A DNA stretch of 64,000 nucleotides from Nisaea sp. (GCF_034670185.1 NZ_JAXMNY010000001.1:1612001-1676000); one strand, 5' to 3'. Shown: positions 53,076 through 62,830, counted from the stretch's first letter. Program-made: numbers and translations. The notes: generated by a model not told the origin, from the sequence alone.

Positions 53076-53958
53076 CGGACACCACACTCGCCTTTCGGCC
53101 GCTCCTGCGTGGCTCGTCCGCAATCGCCGACCAATCGGCATCGTAGATCAGTCGGTCGTCACCGGAGAGAGCGATGAACCGCTTACCCTTTGCCCGGCCG
53201 ATCAAGGTCAGTCCGGCCTCGCGAGCCAGATCCACTCCCCAGGCGGTAAAGCCGGAGCGGGAAATCAGGATCGGGATTCCCATCTGTACGGTCTTGATCA
53301 CCATTTCGCTGGTCAGACGTCCGGTCGTGTAGAAGATCTTGTCGCCCGCCTCGATTTTGTTCAGGAACATATAGCCGGCAATCTTGTCGATAGCATTATG
53401 CCGGCCGACATCCTCCATATAGATCAGCGGCTTGTCTTCCTTACACAGAACGCAGCCATGAATTGCCCCGGCCTCAAGGTAGAGGCTGGGTGTGTTGTTG
53501 ATCAGCCGCGAGAGCGTGTAGATCCAGGATGTGCGGAGCACGGCATCGCGCGGCAGCGCGATATCCTCGAACTTCTCCATCAGATCGCCGAAAACAGTGC
53601 CCTGAGCGCACCCAGACGTGCGAATCTTCTTTTGCAGTTTCTCTTCGTAATTCGTTTCGCGCTCGGTACGAACAACGACAACTTCCAGATCGTCATCGTA
53701 ATCGATTCCGGTGATCCGGTCGTCCTGGCGCAGCATGTTCTGATTGAGTAGATAGCCAACGGCGAGATAATCCGGGAAGTCGCCGATGGTCATGGCGGTC
53801 ACGATCTCCTGACCGTTCAGGAAGATCGTCAGCGGCCGCTCCATGATCACGGAAATTTCCTGCTCCTTACCCTCGTGATCAAGGCCGGAAAGGCGCCGTG
53901 TCAGGCTTGGGTCGTCCGGGTGCGGACCGACAAGATATTCTGGAAGATCATCTTTCAT
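53065..53958 (-). CDS. fdhD: Formate dehydrogenase accessory sulfurtransferase FdhD
   Basis: 297 residues. FdhD blocks: VIMERPLTIFLNGQEIVTAM, TIGDFPDYLAVGYLL, Cys117 in RTSGCAQGT, VGRHNAIDKIAGYM, YTTGRLTSEMVIKTVQMGIP and ISRSGFTAWGVDLA. E. coli FdhD uses the pair CxxC at the first cysteine site; here only one Cys is present there, while GCVLC follows later, as in several alphaproteobacterial members. It sulfurates the cofactor of formate dehydrogenase. It overlaps mobA. Confidence 0.95.
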   Translation of the reverse strand: MKDDLPEYLVGPHPDDPSLTRRLSGLDHEGKEQEISVIMERPLTIFLNGQEIVTAMTIGDFPDYLAVGYLLNQNMLRQDDRITGIDYDDDLEVVVVRTERETNYEEKLQKKIRTSGCAQGTVFGDLMEKFEDIALPRDAVLRTSWIYTLSRLINNTPSLYLEAGAIHGCVLCKEDKPLIYMEDVGRHNAIDKIAGYMFLNKIEAGDKIFYTTGRLTSEMVIKTVQMGIPILISRSGFTAWGVDLAREAGLTLIGRAKGKRFIALSGDDRLIYDADWSAIADEPRRSGRKASVVSDGN

Positions 53959-54127
53959 AAGCTAACTATGGGCAGACGGCGCGGTCCAGGCAATCCGCAT
54001 CGCGGTAAATCGTCCTGTCGACGCCGGAGAATTTCAGCGCGATATTGAAGCCGGGAACGCTGAGCGCTATATCTGTCGGGACATATCGGTCTCCGTAAAC
54101 GACTCAGGCGACCATAAGGGAGGATCA

Positions 54128-55120
54128 ATGCTCGATCCGTTTGGGCGTGACATCAGCTATCTTCGGGTTTCAGTGACGGATCGCTGCGATTTCCGCTGCG
54201 TCTATTGCATGTCCGAAAACATGACCTTCCTGCCGAAGTCAGACATTCTCAGCCTGGAAGAGCTGGACCGGATGTGTTCGGCCTTTGTCGGCCTTGGTGT
54301 CAGAAAGCTGCGCTTCACAGGTGGTGAGCCGCTGGTCCGCCGGAACATCATGAGCCTGTTCCGGAACATGCAGCGCCATCTCGAGAGCGGCGCGCTGGAA
54401 GAAGTCACGGTCACAACAAATGGCAGTCAGCTTGGCCGTTTCGCACACGAACTATACGATTGCGGCGTGCGCCGGGTGAATGTCTCGATCGACACGCTCG
54501 ACCCGGAAAAGTTCAAGGCCATCACCCGCTGGGGCAGGCTGGATCAGGTGCTGGAAGGCATCGAGACTGCCAAGCGTGCTGGCCTCAAGGTCAAGATCAA
54601 TGCCGTTGCACTCAAGGGGGTAAACGACGTCGAACTTGGCGACATGCTGCAATGGTGCGGCGATAACGGTTACGACATGACCGTAATTGAAGTCATGCCA
54701 ATGGGCGATATCGGTGGCGAGGATCGGGTCGATCAGTACCTACCCCTCTCCATGGTCCGGGCGAAGCTCGCCGAGCGTTTCACCTTGACGGACAACGAAT
54801 ACAAAACCGGCGGCCCTGCCCGCTATGTCGATGTCGGCGAGACCGGCGGCAGGCTCGGCTTCATCACCCCGCTGACCCATAATTTCTGCGAGAGCTGCAA
54901 CCGGGTTCGCCTGACCTGCACCGGTACCCTCTATATGTGCCTCGGCCAGGACGACGCCGCGGATCTGCGCGCGCCGCTGCGGGCAAGCGAGAGCGACGAA
55001 CCTCTGGTCGCCGCCATCGAGGAAGCCATCGGTCGCAAGCCGAAGGGCCACGACTTCATCATCGACAGGCGCAACAACGGCCCTGCCGTCAGCCGCCACA
55101 TGAGCGTGACTGGCGGATAA
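54128..55120 (+). CDS. moaA: GTP 3',8-cyclase MoaA
   Basis: 330 residues. Radical-SAM cluster Cys20, Cys24, Cys27 in DRCDFRCVYCM; RFTGGEPLVRR; second iron-sulfur site CESCNRVRLTCTG; and the C-terminal Gly-Gly needed for activity (ends SVTGG). It makes the first molybdopterin intermediate from GTP. Ribosome site AGGGAGGA. It is divergent from fdhD, 169 bases away. Confidence 0.96.
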   Translation: MLDPFGRDISYLRVSVTDRCDFRCVYCMSENMTFLPKSDILSLEELDRMCSAFVGLGVRKLRFTGGEPLVRRNIMSLFRNMQRHLESGALEEVTVTTNGSQLGRFAHELYDCGVRRVNVSIDTLDPEKFKAITRWGRLDQVLEGIETAKRAGLKVKINAVALKGVNDVELGDMLQWCGDNGYDMTVIEVMPMGDIGGEDRVDQYLPLSMVRAKLAERFTLTDNEYKTGGPARYVDVGETGGRLGFITPLTHNFCESCNRVRLTCTGTLYMCLGQDDAADLRAPLRASESDEPLVAAIEEAIGRKPKGHDFIIDRRNNGPAVSRHMSVTGG

Positions 55121-55159
55121 ACCGACCTTAGTACGTCACGAAGCTGTCACTGCAGCAAT

Positions 55160-55663
55160 TCACTCCAGAATGAAACGGTGCGCGTAGGTCCGGCCGTCGC
55201 TGATCGTCAGTTCGGTAAATCCGAGCATCTTGCAGAAATCGAGAAAATTGAAGATCGACTCGACCTGCAGGTCACGCAGGATCTTGGTCGTCCGTGCCAC
55301 CCCCGTCATCATCGCCAGAATGGCACGCGCCTGAGCGAGCGTGGTCATGTGGTTATCGTAGAGGCTGACGACGATCAGCTTGTTGGCGTCATCCCCCTTG
55401 GCAAACATTGCCCGTTGCGGCGGATAAGGACGCTCGCTGGCGCTCTTGGCCACGCCCGAGACAAAGGCCAGACGGCTTTCCCTCGTGGCAGCGGGGATCT
55501 TCTGTGCATGCGAGACGTAATGCTCTTCAGTCACGCTTTCCGGATAATAGTATCCTGCATGTCTTTCCGAGGCATCGGCATCCTGCCCGAGCAGGGTTGC
55601 GAAAGGCAGCGCCACGACGATCCAGAGGGCAGCGGCAATGTGGAGATGTCGACTGCGTTTCAT
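55160..55663 (-). CDS. Secreted hypothetical protein
   Basis: 167 residues with a signal peptide (hydrophobic about 8-24, cleavage perhaps after DASE or LLGQ). The mature part has YYYPESVTEEHYVSHAQKIP and a helical C-terminal half, LAQARAILAMMTGVARTTK and IFNFLDFCKMLGFTELTISDG. No family recognised. It is convergent with moaA, 39 bases apart. The well-formed signal and regular codon use make it a real gene. Confidence 0.7.
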   Translation of the reverse strand: MKRSRHLHIAAALWIVVALPFATLLGQDADASERHAGYYYPESVTEEHYVSHAQKIPAATRESRLAFVSGVAKSASERPYPPQRAMFAKGDDANKLIVVSLYDNHMTTLAQARAILAMMTGVARTTKILRDLQVESIFNFLDFCKMLGFTELTISDGRTYAHRFILE

Positions 55664-55818
55664 GCCATTTTCCCTTATTATACTTTCTTGAGGCGCCCTA
55701 TCTTTCCGTGGCCGCGCAAGGTCGGATCATGCATAGTCCGGCCGGACGAATAAAGCTCGAAGCGAGTTCTCCTCTCGCTTATCGTCGCTTTGACCGGCTT
55801 TCAATCGGATTGGCCCGA

Positions 55819-56577
55819 ATGAAAATCTGCTTCACTTCCTCGAAAGCACCGGATGCGCAGGACGCGTTCACCGCGCTGACCAAGCGCTACGGGAACCATT
55901 CAGCTGCAGATGCCGATGTTATTGTCGCGCTTGGTGGCGACGGCTTCATGCTGGAAACCTTGCGGGATAATTTCGAGAGGCCGCTGAAAGTCTTCGGTAT
56001 GAACCGCGGCACAGTCGGCTTCCTGATGAATGAGTATCTGGAAGAGGATCTCGAGCAGCGCATCTCCGCGGCGCAGCAGGTCACACTGCACCCTCTCCGC
56101 ATGGATGCAGAATCCCGGGATGGCACGGTGACCAGGGCCCTGGCGATCAATGAAGTCTCGTTGCTCAGACAAAAAGCTCAGGCCGCGAAGATAAGGATCA
56201 CCGTCGACGGGATTGTTCGGCTGGAAGAGCTGGTCTGTGACGGCGTGCTTATAGCCACGCCCGCCGGCAGCACAGCCTATAACCTCTCCGCCCACGGCCC
56301 GATCGTTCCGCTCGGCGCCGGTGTCCTTGCCCTCACCCCGATCAGCGCCTTCCGCCCCCGGCGCTGGCGCGGCGCGCTGTTGCCGCATGAGGCAAAAATC
56401 GAGTTCGAGGTCCTCGACCCCGACAAACGGCCGACCAGCGCCACCGCGGACTCGACCGAGGTACGGGATATCGTCCGGGTGCGCGTCCGGGAGGACCGGA
56501 CCGTTGCCTTGACCTTGCTCTATGATCCCCAACACAATCTGGAGGAACGGGTCCTGAAGGAACAATTTGCTCCCTGA
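55819..56577 (+). CDS. nadK: NAD kinase
   Basis: 252 residues from ATG 55819; the frame runs upstream but over the promoter of the neighbouring gene. GGDG motif at 39-42 (VALGGDGFMLETL), MNRGTVGFLMNEY, and the second site LIATPAGSTAYNLSAHGPIV in parts. It phosphorylates NAD to NADP. The length is that of the compact alphaproteobacterial form. Confidence 0.95.
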   Translation: MKICFTSSKAPDAQDAFTALTKRYGNHSAADADVIVALGGDGFMLETLRDNFERPLKVFGMNRGTVGFLMNEYLEEDLEQRISAAQQVTLHPLRMDAESRDGTVTRALAINEVSLLRQKAQAAKIRITVDGIVRLEELVCDGVLIATPAGSTAYNLSAHGPIVPLGAGVLALTPISAFRPRRWRGALLPHEAKIEFEVLDPDKRPTSATADSTEVRDIVRVRVREDRTVALTLLYDPQHNLEERVLKEQFAP

Positions 56578-56623
56578 AGCCGCTCTGCCGTTTCCTCTGC
56601 CTCACCCCTGACGGAAGCATGAC

Positions 56624-57589
56624 ATGACCGGAAAACCCGATCTCGGCGCCCTTTTCGGTGCGACGCCCGCCTCAACCTTTCTCGGGCTGGAAAAATGTGA
56701 CGATCTGGATCGGATGGATGCATCCTCGGCCTACATCGGCGCTCCGGGCGCTACACCGTACGGCAGCGTTGGCGCCTATTGCCGGAACGCGCCCGACGCG
56801 CTGAGAAAAGCCACCTCATCGCTGACCGCAAATATCGACCGGCATAATTTCGATCTGGGTGGACCTGTCTTTCCGGCTGGCAGCCGCCGCGCCGTCGATT
56901 GTGGCGATCTGCCATTCAATGAAACTGACTTCGCGCGGAACCGGACAGTGATCCAGGACGCAATCAGGAAGATCGTCGGCAAAAGCGCGGTGCCAATTCT
57001 GGTCGGCGGCGACGATTCCGTGCCTATCCCAATGCTGGAGGCTCTTTCGGCCACCGGGCAGACCTATAGCGAGCTGCAGATCGACGCCCATATCGATTGG
57101 CGCAAATCCCATATGGATGAGGAATTAGGCCTCTCATCGACCATGCGTCGCGCATCGGAGATGCCCCATATCGAGCGTATCGTGCAGGTCGGCGCCCGCG
57201 GCATCGGCTCCGCCCATTCCGACGACCATGCTGATGCTATCGCCTGGGGCGCCGCATTCGTGACGGCACACGACATCCACCGGTCAGGTGTCGAGCCTGC
57301 GTTGGCATGCATTCCCGATGGCGCGAACATCATCGTCTGTATCGATGTCGATGCCCTCGACCCGTCCATCGTACCGGGTGTAATTGGAAGAACTCCCGGC
57401 GGCCTCGCCTATCATCATGTTCTGGATCTGATGACCGGAGCCGCTAGGAAAGGCCGTATCGCAGCGATGGATTTCGTCGAATACGTTCCAGAAGCGGATA
57501 TTGACGGCCTTGGCGGCCTGGCAACCGCAGGCTTGATTTCAGCAGCCATGGGCATCCTTGCACGACAGGACGCCAGACTCCCCATATAG
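56624..57589 (+). CDS. Arginase/agmatinase family hydrolase
   Basis: 321 residues. Metal-site motifs are DAHID (154-158) and CIDVDALDPSIVPG; the first motif reads GGDDS (128-132) instead of GGDHS, with Asp for the usual metal-binding His. YIGAPGATPYGSVG near residue 40 resembles the agmatinase-type substrate loop. It could hydrolyse agmatine, guanidinobutyrate or a related guanidino compound; the exact substrate cannot be told. It is 46 bases after nadK. Confidence 0.8.
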   Translation: MTGKPDLGALFGATPASTFLGLEKCDDLDRMDASSAYIGAPGATPYGSVGAYCRNAPDALRKATSSLTANIDRHNFDLGGPVFPAGSRRAVDCGDLPFNETDFARNRTVIQDAIRKIVGKSAVPILVGGDDSVPIPMLEALSATGQTYSELQIDAHIDWRKSHMDEELGLSSTMRRASEMPHIERIVQVGARGIGSAHSDDHADAIAWGAAFVTAHDIHRSGVEPALACIPDGANIIVCIDVDALDPSIVPGVIGRTPGGLAYHHVLDLMTGAARKGRIAAMDFVEYVPEADIDGLGGLATAGLISAAMGILARQDARLPI

Positions 57590-57778
57590 GCATCATCAAC
57601 GCCAATTATTGCAAATTTTATATAAGCATTTCAGATAGCTGAAAGATAACGCCCACGTTTCTTTCGTTGTCGAAATGCATACATCCGAGCTAAATTAACG
57701 AATTGGTTACCGATTAGCCCGAATGATGTAGCGGCTAGACTTAAAAATAATATGGCATGAACCTCCTGGGAAAGAGTC

Positions 57779-57961
57779 ATGACCGACTATTGGGATAGTT
57801 ACGAAACTACGCAGACCAGCGAAGACGATCTCAAGGCCTATGTCGAGGAACGCAAAAAGCGCGCAGCGCAATATCTGCGAACTGCTAAAAAGGCTCAGGA
57901 GCACATCGAGAATCTTCAGCGGATCGAAGAAGCGCACCGCAAAGCCCTAGGCGAGAAATAG
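57779..57961 (+). CDS. Small charged helical protein
   Basis: 60 residues, Lys/Glu/Gln-rich, predicted to be a coiled coil (KAYVEERKKRAAQYL, AQEHIENLQRIEEAHRKAL). The start has a GGGAAAGAG ribosome site at good distance. No family recognised. It stands alone between an arginase-family gene and the N-formylglutamate hydrolase. Confidence 0.6.
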   Translation: MTDYWDSYETTQTSEDDLKAYVEERKKRAAQYLRTAKKAQEHIENLQRIEEAHRKALGEK

Positions 57962-57991
57962 CCTCCGGACTGGCATTGGTTCGACCGCCTT

Positions 57992-58873
57992 TTAAACGGG
58001 TAGCACATGCCCGCTAAGCCATGCCGAGAATGCATCCAGATCCTCCTTCAAACGGATGAACCCTTCAGTTTTCCTCATCCGGTCCGGGTCCAGATAAAGC
58101 CGCCGGTTGATCTCTACCTGAATGGAATGGCGTCCTTCCGACGGCGCGCCATAGCGGCGGATCATTTCCGCGCCCTTGTAGGGATCATTGACTGAAACAT
58201 CATACCCTCGCGCCCCGAGCCAGCTTGCGACGGCTTCGACGAGATCGGCATCCGCCGTCTCGCCCTCACTATCGCTGACCACGAAGTCCGGCCGCGCTTG
58301 GCCGTCATCCACATTCATCGGATTGCCGTAAGGCTTCATGGAATGCCAGTCGACATGCCAGACCGCACCATGCCGTGCATGCAGCCGGTCGAGGCTTTCC
58401 CGGACGGCATCATGGTAGGGCTGATAAAAGACCGCAATCCGTGCGGCAACCTCCTCGATTGACAGCGCTTCTGAATAAAGCGGCACATTGCGCAGGATAT
58501 GCTTGCGGATGAGCCCCATGCCGCGCGCGCTCTTGTCCGTCGGATTGGCTCCATCGGGCCACGGGCCGGCCAGCAGCTCCTCGTCGATATCGTCGACGGC
58601 GCGGTTGGCATCGATATATGTGCGGGGGAACTCCGCCTGCACCAGTCCGATGCCGTGGTCGAGGCATCCTGAAACCAGCTCGTCCACAAATGCGTCCTCG
58701 CCGGTCCTGAGCTCCGCCAAGCTGACCGCCGTCACGAAGTCATGCGGGATGGTGCGCCCTGAATGGGGCGAGTCGAACAGGATCGGCACCGCGCCGGAAA
58801 CCGGGTGGCGTTCTGTCAGAACGCCGTCTACCCGGCGGATCCGGATCGTGTTCGACGGCTCAGAGACCATCAT
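57992..58873 (-). CDS. N-formylglutamate amidohydrolase (FGase) family
   Basis: 293 residues. FGase pattern: ILFDSPHSGRTIPHDF, EDAFVDELVSGC, FPRTYIDANRAVDDID, VDWHSMKPYGNP and SIQVEINRRLYLD. Family members cleave formylglutamate in histidine catabolism or similar N-acyl amino acids. The start at 58873 lies 14 bases inside the last codons of the upstream ABC ATPase gene, so it belongs to the transporter operon, suggesting an imported substrate. Confidence 0.87.
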   Translation of the reverse strand: MMVSEPSNTIRIRRVDGVLTERHPVSGAVPILFDSPHSGRTIPHDFVTAVSLAELRTGEDAFVDELVSGCLDHGIGLVQAEFPRTYIDANRAVDDIDEELLAGPWPDGANPTDKSARGMGLIRKHILRNVPLYSEALSIEEVAARIAVFYQPYHDAVRESLDRLHARHGAVWHVDWHSMKPYGNPMNVDDGQARPDFVVSDSEGETADADLVEAVASWLGARGYDVSVNDPYKGAEMIRRYGAPSEGRHSIQVEINRRLYLDPDRMRKTEGFIRLKEDLDAFSAWLSGHVLPV

Positions 58874-59891
58874 TCAGGTGGCAGGCGGAAATCCGTCCGG
58901 GCGCAATCTCCCGGAGTGCCGGTTGTTCGACACGGCAGCGCTCGATCGCATGCGGGCAACGCGGGTGGAAATGGCATCCCGGCGGCGGATCAATCGGCGA
59001 CGGGATCTCGCCCTTGACCGGAACGAACTTGCGCTTCCGTGTGTCAAGCCGCGGCACTTCACTGAGAAGGGCTTTGGTGTAGGGGTGGTTCGGCTCGCGG
59101 AACAGCTCGTCCGTCGGCGCGCTCTCGACCACGCGGCCGAGATACATGATGACGACCCTGTCACTCAGATGCTCGACGACGCCCAGATCGTGGCTGATGA
59201 AGAGATAGGTGAGGTTGAGATCCTCGCGCAGATCCATGAACAGGTTCAGAACCTGCGCCTGGATCGAGACATCGAGGGCGGCGACAGACTCGTCGCAAAC
59301 CAGGAAATCCGGTTTCACCGCAAGCGCCCGGGCGATGCCGATGCGCTGCCGCTGCCCGCCGGAGAACTGGTGCGGATAGCGCTTTATATAGCTCGGGTCG
59401 AGACCGACCCGCAGCATCACGCTCTCGACGTACTCATCAAGCTCTCCTTTCGAGACGATGCCATGCACAAGCGGCGCCTCGCCAATGATATCGCGGACCC
59501 GCAGCCGCGGATTGAGCGAACTCATCGGGTCTTGAAAGATCATCTGGATCTTGAGCTGCACTTCACGGGCTTCGGCCCCTCTCAGCTCCGTCACGTCCTG
59601 GCCGCGATAAAACATGTGGCCTTCACTCGGCTCATGTACTCCCGCGACGACGCGACCGAGCGTGGATTTGCCACAGCCGGACTCGCCGACCAGACCGACC
59701 ACCTCACCGTCGGCGATGGACAGCGACACACTGTCGACCGCGTGCACGGTTTCGTCGCGCACATTGGCTCCCAGCTTCTGGCCGATCCTGCCGGCAAGAT
59801 CGAGATGCTTCACGAAGCGCTTGGAAATACCGTCCAGCTGGAGGATCGGTGTATCGGTCGCGGCGGCAGGCTTCTTCATTTGTGTTGTCAT
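58860..59891 (-). CDS. Dipeptide/oligopeptide ABC transporter ATPase, DppF/OppF type
   Basis: 343 residues from ATG 59891; the frame open to 60017 overlaps the preceding gene. Walker A GESGCGKS (69-76), ABC signature FSGGQRQRIGIARAL, Walker B LVCDESVAALDVS, and the OppF-type C-terminal Cys cluster CHFHPRCPHAIERC. Energises peptide import. It is five bases after the DppD-type gene. Confidence 0.93.
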   Translation of the reverse strand: MTTQMKKPAAATDTPILQLDGISKRFVKHLDLAGRIGQKLGANVRDETVHAVDSVSLSIADGEVVGLVGESGCGKSTLGRVVAGVHEPSEGHMFYRGQDVTELRGAEAREVQLKIQMIFQDPMSSLNPRLRVRDIIGEAPLVHGIVSKGELDEYVESVMLRVGLDPSYIKRYPHQFSGGQRQRIGIARALAVKPDFLVCDESVAALDVSIQAQVLNLFMDLREDLNLTYLFISHDLGVVEHLSDRVVIMYLGRVVESAPTDELFREPNHPYTKALLSEVPRLDTRKRKFVPVKGEIPSPIDPPPGCHFHPRCPHAIERCRVEQPALREIAPGRISACHLNDGL

Positions 59892-59895
59892 GGGT

Positions 59896-60876
59896 CTAGA
59901 CCGCCTCAGTCGCGAGCGGATGATGGCACCGGACCTGTCGGCCCCCGGCAACCTCGGACAGAACCGGCGCGGTCTCGCAAACCGGAGTGGAATAGCTGCA
60001 GCGTGTCTTGAAGGCACAACCGACCGGCAGATTGAGCAGAGACGGGGTCATGCCCGGAATTTGCTGCAAGCGCTTGCCGCGGGCATTCCGGCTCGGCACG
60101 GACCCAATCAGGCCCGCCGTGTAAGGGTGTTGTGGCGCGTCCAGCACGCCGTCCACCTCGCCGGACTCGACCACGCGGCCGGCATACATCACCGCCACCT
60201 CATCCGCGAGCCCAGCAACGACGGAAAGATCGTGGGTAATCCAGATCATCGCCGTGCCTGTCTCCGCACAGAGCTTCTGCACCTCGTAAAGGATCTGGCC
60301 CTGGATCGTCACATCGAGCGCCGTGGTCGGCTCGTCCGCAACAATCAGTTCCGGCTTGTTCAGCAACGCGATGGCAATCGCAACGCGCTGACGCATGCCG
60401 CCGGAGAACTGGTGCGGATAACTCTTCAGCCGCTCTTCCGGTGCAGGAATACCAACCTGGCCGAGCGCATCGCGGCAGCGCTGGCGCGCTTCGTCGTCGC
60501 TCACCTTCTGGTGCGCCTTGATGGCCTCGATCATCTGCGTGTCGATACGCAGGACCGGGTTCAGCGTCATCATCGGATCCTGGAAGATCATGGCAATGTT
60601 GTTGCCACGCAACTGCCGCATCCGCTCCTGACTGGCACCGACGAGATTTTCCCCGCGATAGCGGATCTCGCCTCCTACCACCCGGCCCGGCTCGTCCACC
60701 AACCCGAGAATGGAGAATCCCGTCACCGTCTTGCCCGAGCCGGACTCGCCAACGAGTCCAAGGATCTTGCCTTTGCCAACGGAGAAACTGACGTCGTCGA
60801 CCGCTTTCACAACACCGGCTTTGGTGAAGAAATGGGTCTGGAGATTACGGACCTCGAGGGTCGCCTGATCGCTCAT
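59896..60876 (-). CDS. Dipeptide/oligopeptide ABC transporter ATPase, DppD/OppD type
   Basis: 326 residues. Walker A GESGSGKT (43-50), signature FSGGMRQRVAIAIAL, Walker B IVADEPTTALDVT, and the OppD-type C-terminal CAFKTRCSYSTPVCE cysteines. It pairs with the DppF-type ATPase beside it. The order is substrate-binding protein, two permeases, two ATPases, then FGase. Confidence 0.94.
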   Translation of the reverse strand: MSDQATLEVRNLQTHFFTKAGVVKAVDDVSFSVGKGKILGLVGESGSGKTVTGFSILGLVDEPGRVVGGEIRYRGENLVGASQERMRQLRGNNIAMIFQDPMMTLNPVLRIDTQMIEAIKAHQKVSDDEARQRCRDALGQVGIPAPEERLKSYPHQFSGGMRQRVAIAIALLNKPELIVADEPTTALDVTIQGQILYEVQKLCAETGTAMIWITHDLSVVAGLADEVAVMYAGRVVESGEVDGVLDAPQHPYTAGLIGSVPSRNARGKRLQQIPGMTPSLLNLPVGCAFKTRCSYSTPVCETAPVLSEVAGGRQVRCHHPLATEAV

Positions 60877-60887
60877 CTGACCTGGAC

Positions 60888-61823
60888 CTACTTCTGAAGA
60901 CGGGGATTGAGAACGTCGCGCAGACGGTCGCCGACGAGATTGATCGTAACGATCGTGAACAGCAGGGCCAGCCCCGGATAGACGCTGATCCAGTATAAAC
61001 CGCTCATGATGTACTCAAACCCGTTCGCAATCAGCAAGCCCAGCGACGGTTCCGTCACCGGCAAGCCGAGACCAAGGAAGGACAGCGTCGCTTCCAGCGA
61101 GATCGCATGCGCAACCTGCATGGTGGCGACCACGATCAGCGGCGGCAGACAGTTCGGCAGCATGTGCCGGAATATGACACGACGCTTGGACAGGCCTAGA
61201 CAAGTTGCCGCCTCGATATACTCACGCCGACGCTCAACCAGAGCCGATCCACGCACCGTTCGCGCGTAATAGGCCCATTGCACCACGACGAGCGCGATGA
61301 TGATCTTGTCGATTCCCTTGCCCAAAGTCGCGAGTAATACCAGAGCCACGAGGATGGCAGGAAAACTCAGCTGTATATCGACGATGCGCATGATCACGGT
61401 GTCGACCTTGCCACCGAAATAGGCCGCGCAGAGCCCGAAGGTCACGCCGATCAGCAGCGCAATGATACCGCTGCCGATACCGACGCCCAGGCTGATCCGC
61501 AATCCGTAGATCATGGCACTCACCATGTCCCTGCCCAGACCGTCGGTGCCGAGCACGGCAGTCACGCCATTCCCCATCTGCTCGCCCGGAGCAAGCTTGT
61601 TGTCCATGAACGTGACGGACGCGAGGTCATACGGGTCGGTCGGTGCAATGAGCGGCCCGAATAACGCTATCAAGACCACAACAAAAACACTGATCGCGCC
61701 GAACACGGCGATCTTGTTTTCCATATAATCGGCGACGAAACGGCGGAAGGGCGTTTCGACTTCCACAGCGGACTGGCTGTGTCCCGCTGCACCGTTATCT
61801 GTATTTTCCTGAACGGCGCTCAT
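60888..61823 (-). CDS. Peptide ABC transporter permease, DppC type
   Basis: 311 residues. An N-terminal extension precedes helix 1 (about residues 37-58), then come five further helices and the EAA-like loop EAATCLGLSKRRVIFRHMLPN. The sequence ISLEATLSFLGLGLP is typical of DppC. It overlaps the DppB-type gene by four bases. Confidence 0.95.
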   Translation of the reverse strand: MSAVQENTDNGAAGHSQSAVEVETPFRRFVADYMENKIAVFGAISVFVVVLIALFGPLIAPTDPYDLASVTFMDNKLAPGEQMGNGVTAVLGTDGLGRDMVSAMIYGLRISLGVGIGSGIIALLIGVTFGLCAAYFGGKVDTVIMRIVDIQLSFPAILVALVLLATLGKGIDKIIIALVVVQWAYYARTVRGSALVERRREYIEAATCLGLSKRRVIFRHMLPNCLPPLIVVATMQVAHAISLEATLSFLGLGLPVTEPSLGLLIANGFEYIMSGLYWISVYPGLALLFTIVTINLVGDRLRDVLNPRLQK

Positions 61824-62797
61824 GACTTCATCTCCTGAAGACGAACACGCGGGTCGAGCACCGAATAGAGCACATCGACGATGAGGTTGATCACGACGAA
61901 CAGCACCACGACGAACATCAAATAAGCGACGATCACCGGCCGATCGAGGAAATTGATTGAGTCGATCAGCAGCTTGCCCATTCCAGGCCAGGCGAAAACC
62001 GTTTCGGTCACAACCGAAAACGCAACCAGACCGCCGAACTCAAGCCCGAGCACCGTCACCACCGGGATCATGATGTTCTTGAACAAATGAACCCCGATGA
62101 TCCGTGTATCGCTGAGCCCTTTGGCCCGGGCAAATTTGATGTAATCCTGATGCACCACTTCTCTGGTTCCAGCACGGGCCAAGCGAATAACCATCGAGAG
62201 TTTGAAAAGCGCGAGATTGACCGCCGGCAAAAAAACGTGTGACAGGCCGTCAAGCGTGAACAAGCTCAACTGAATACCGAAGACATCCACGGTTTCGCCC
62301 CGGCCGGAGGATGGCAACCATCCCATGATCACAGCAAAGAACAGGATCATCATGATGCCGACCCAGAAAGTCGGCAGACTGAAGCCGAGGATCGAGGTGG
62401 TCATGATGGTCTTGGAAATCCAGGAATTGGCGTTCAAGCCGGCATAGATGCCGAGCGGAATACCGAACACCACGGCGATGAAAAGCGCGGCAAATGCCAG
62501 CTCAAACGTAGCCGGCATACGCTCTGCGATCAGGTGCATCGCGGACTCCTGGAACACGAATGAGTTCCCCATGTCCCCCTGCAAGGCGTTCCCGATGAAG
62601 CGCAGATATTGAATGTAGAATGGCAAATCCAGTCCCATGGACTTGATGATTGCCTCACGTTCTGCCTGATCCGCGTCATCCGCGACCAGCATCTCGACGG
62701 GGTCGCCCACAAGAAACACGCCGCCGAACACAAGCAGCGACATGATAAGTACAACCAGAGCCGCCTGCAAAAGGCGGCGAATGACGAAGACGGTCAT
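61820..62797 (-). CDS. Peptide ABC transporter permease, DppB type
   Basis: 325 residues, six membrane helices starting at residue 8. EAA loop DYIKFARAKGLSDTRIIGVHLFKN and the terminal VDVLYSVLDPRVRL are typical of DppB. It lies 70 bases downstream of the substrate-binding protein gene, with a hairpin between. Confidence 0.95.
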   Translation of the reverse strand: MTVFVIRRLLQAALVVLIMSLLVFGGVFLVGDPVEMLVADDADQAEREAIIKSMGLDLPFYIQYLRFIGNALQGDMGNSFVFQESAMHLIAERMPATFELAFAALFIAVVFGIPLGIYAGLNANSWISKTIMTTSILGFSLPTFWVGIMMILFFAVIMGWLPSSGRGETVDVFGIQLSLFTLDGLSHVFLPAVNLALFKLSMVIRLARAGTREVVHQDYIKFARAKGLSDTRIIGVHLFKNIMIPVVTVLGLEFGGLVAFSVVTETVFAWPGMGKLLIDSINFLDRPVIVAYLMFVVVLFVVINLIVDVLYSVLDPRVRLQEMKS

Positions 62798-62830
62798 TCT
62801 TTATCCCAACACCAGCATGTTGAAGAACGC

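Noticed and set aside
58488..60011. 507-codon open frame on the plus strand
   Set aside because: It lies opposite the FGase and ABC ATPase genes, whose motifs are complete; it is a product of high GC content.
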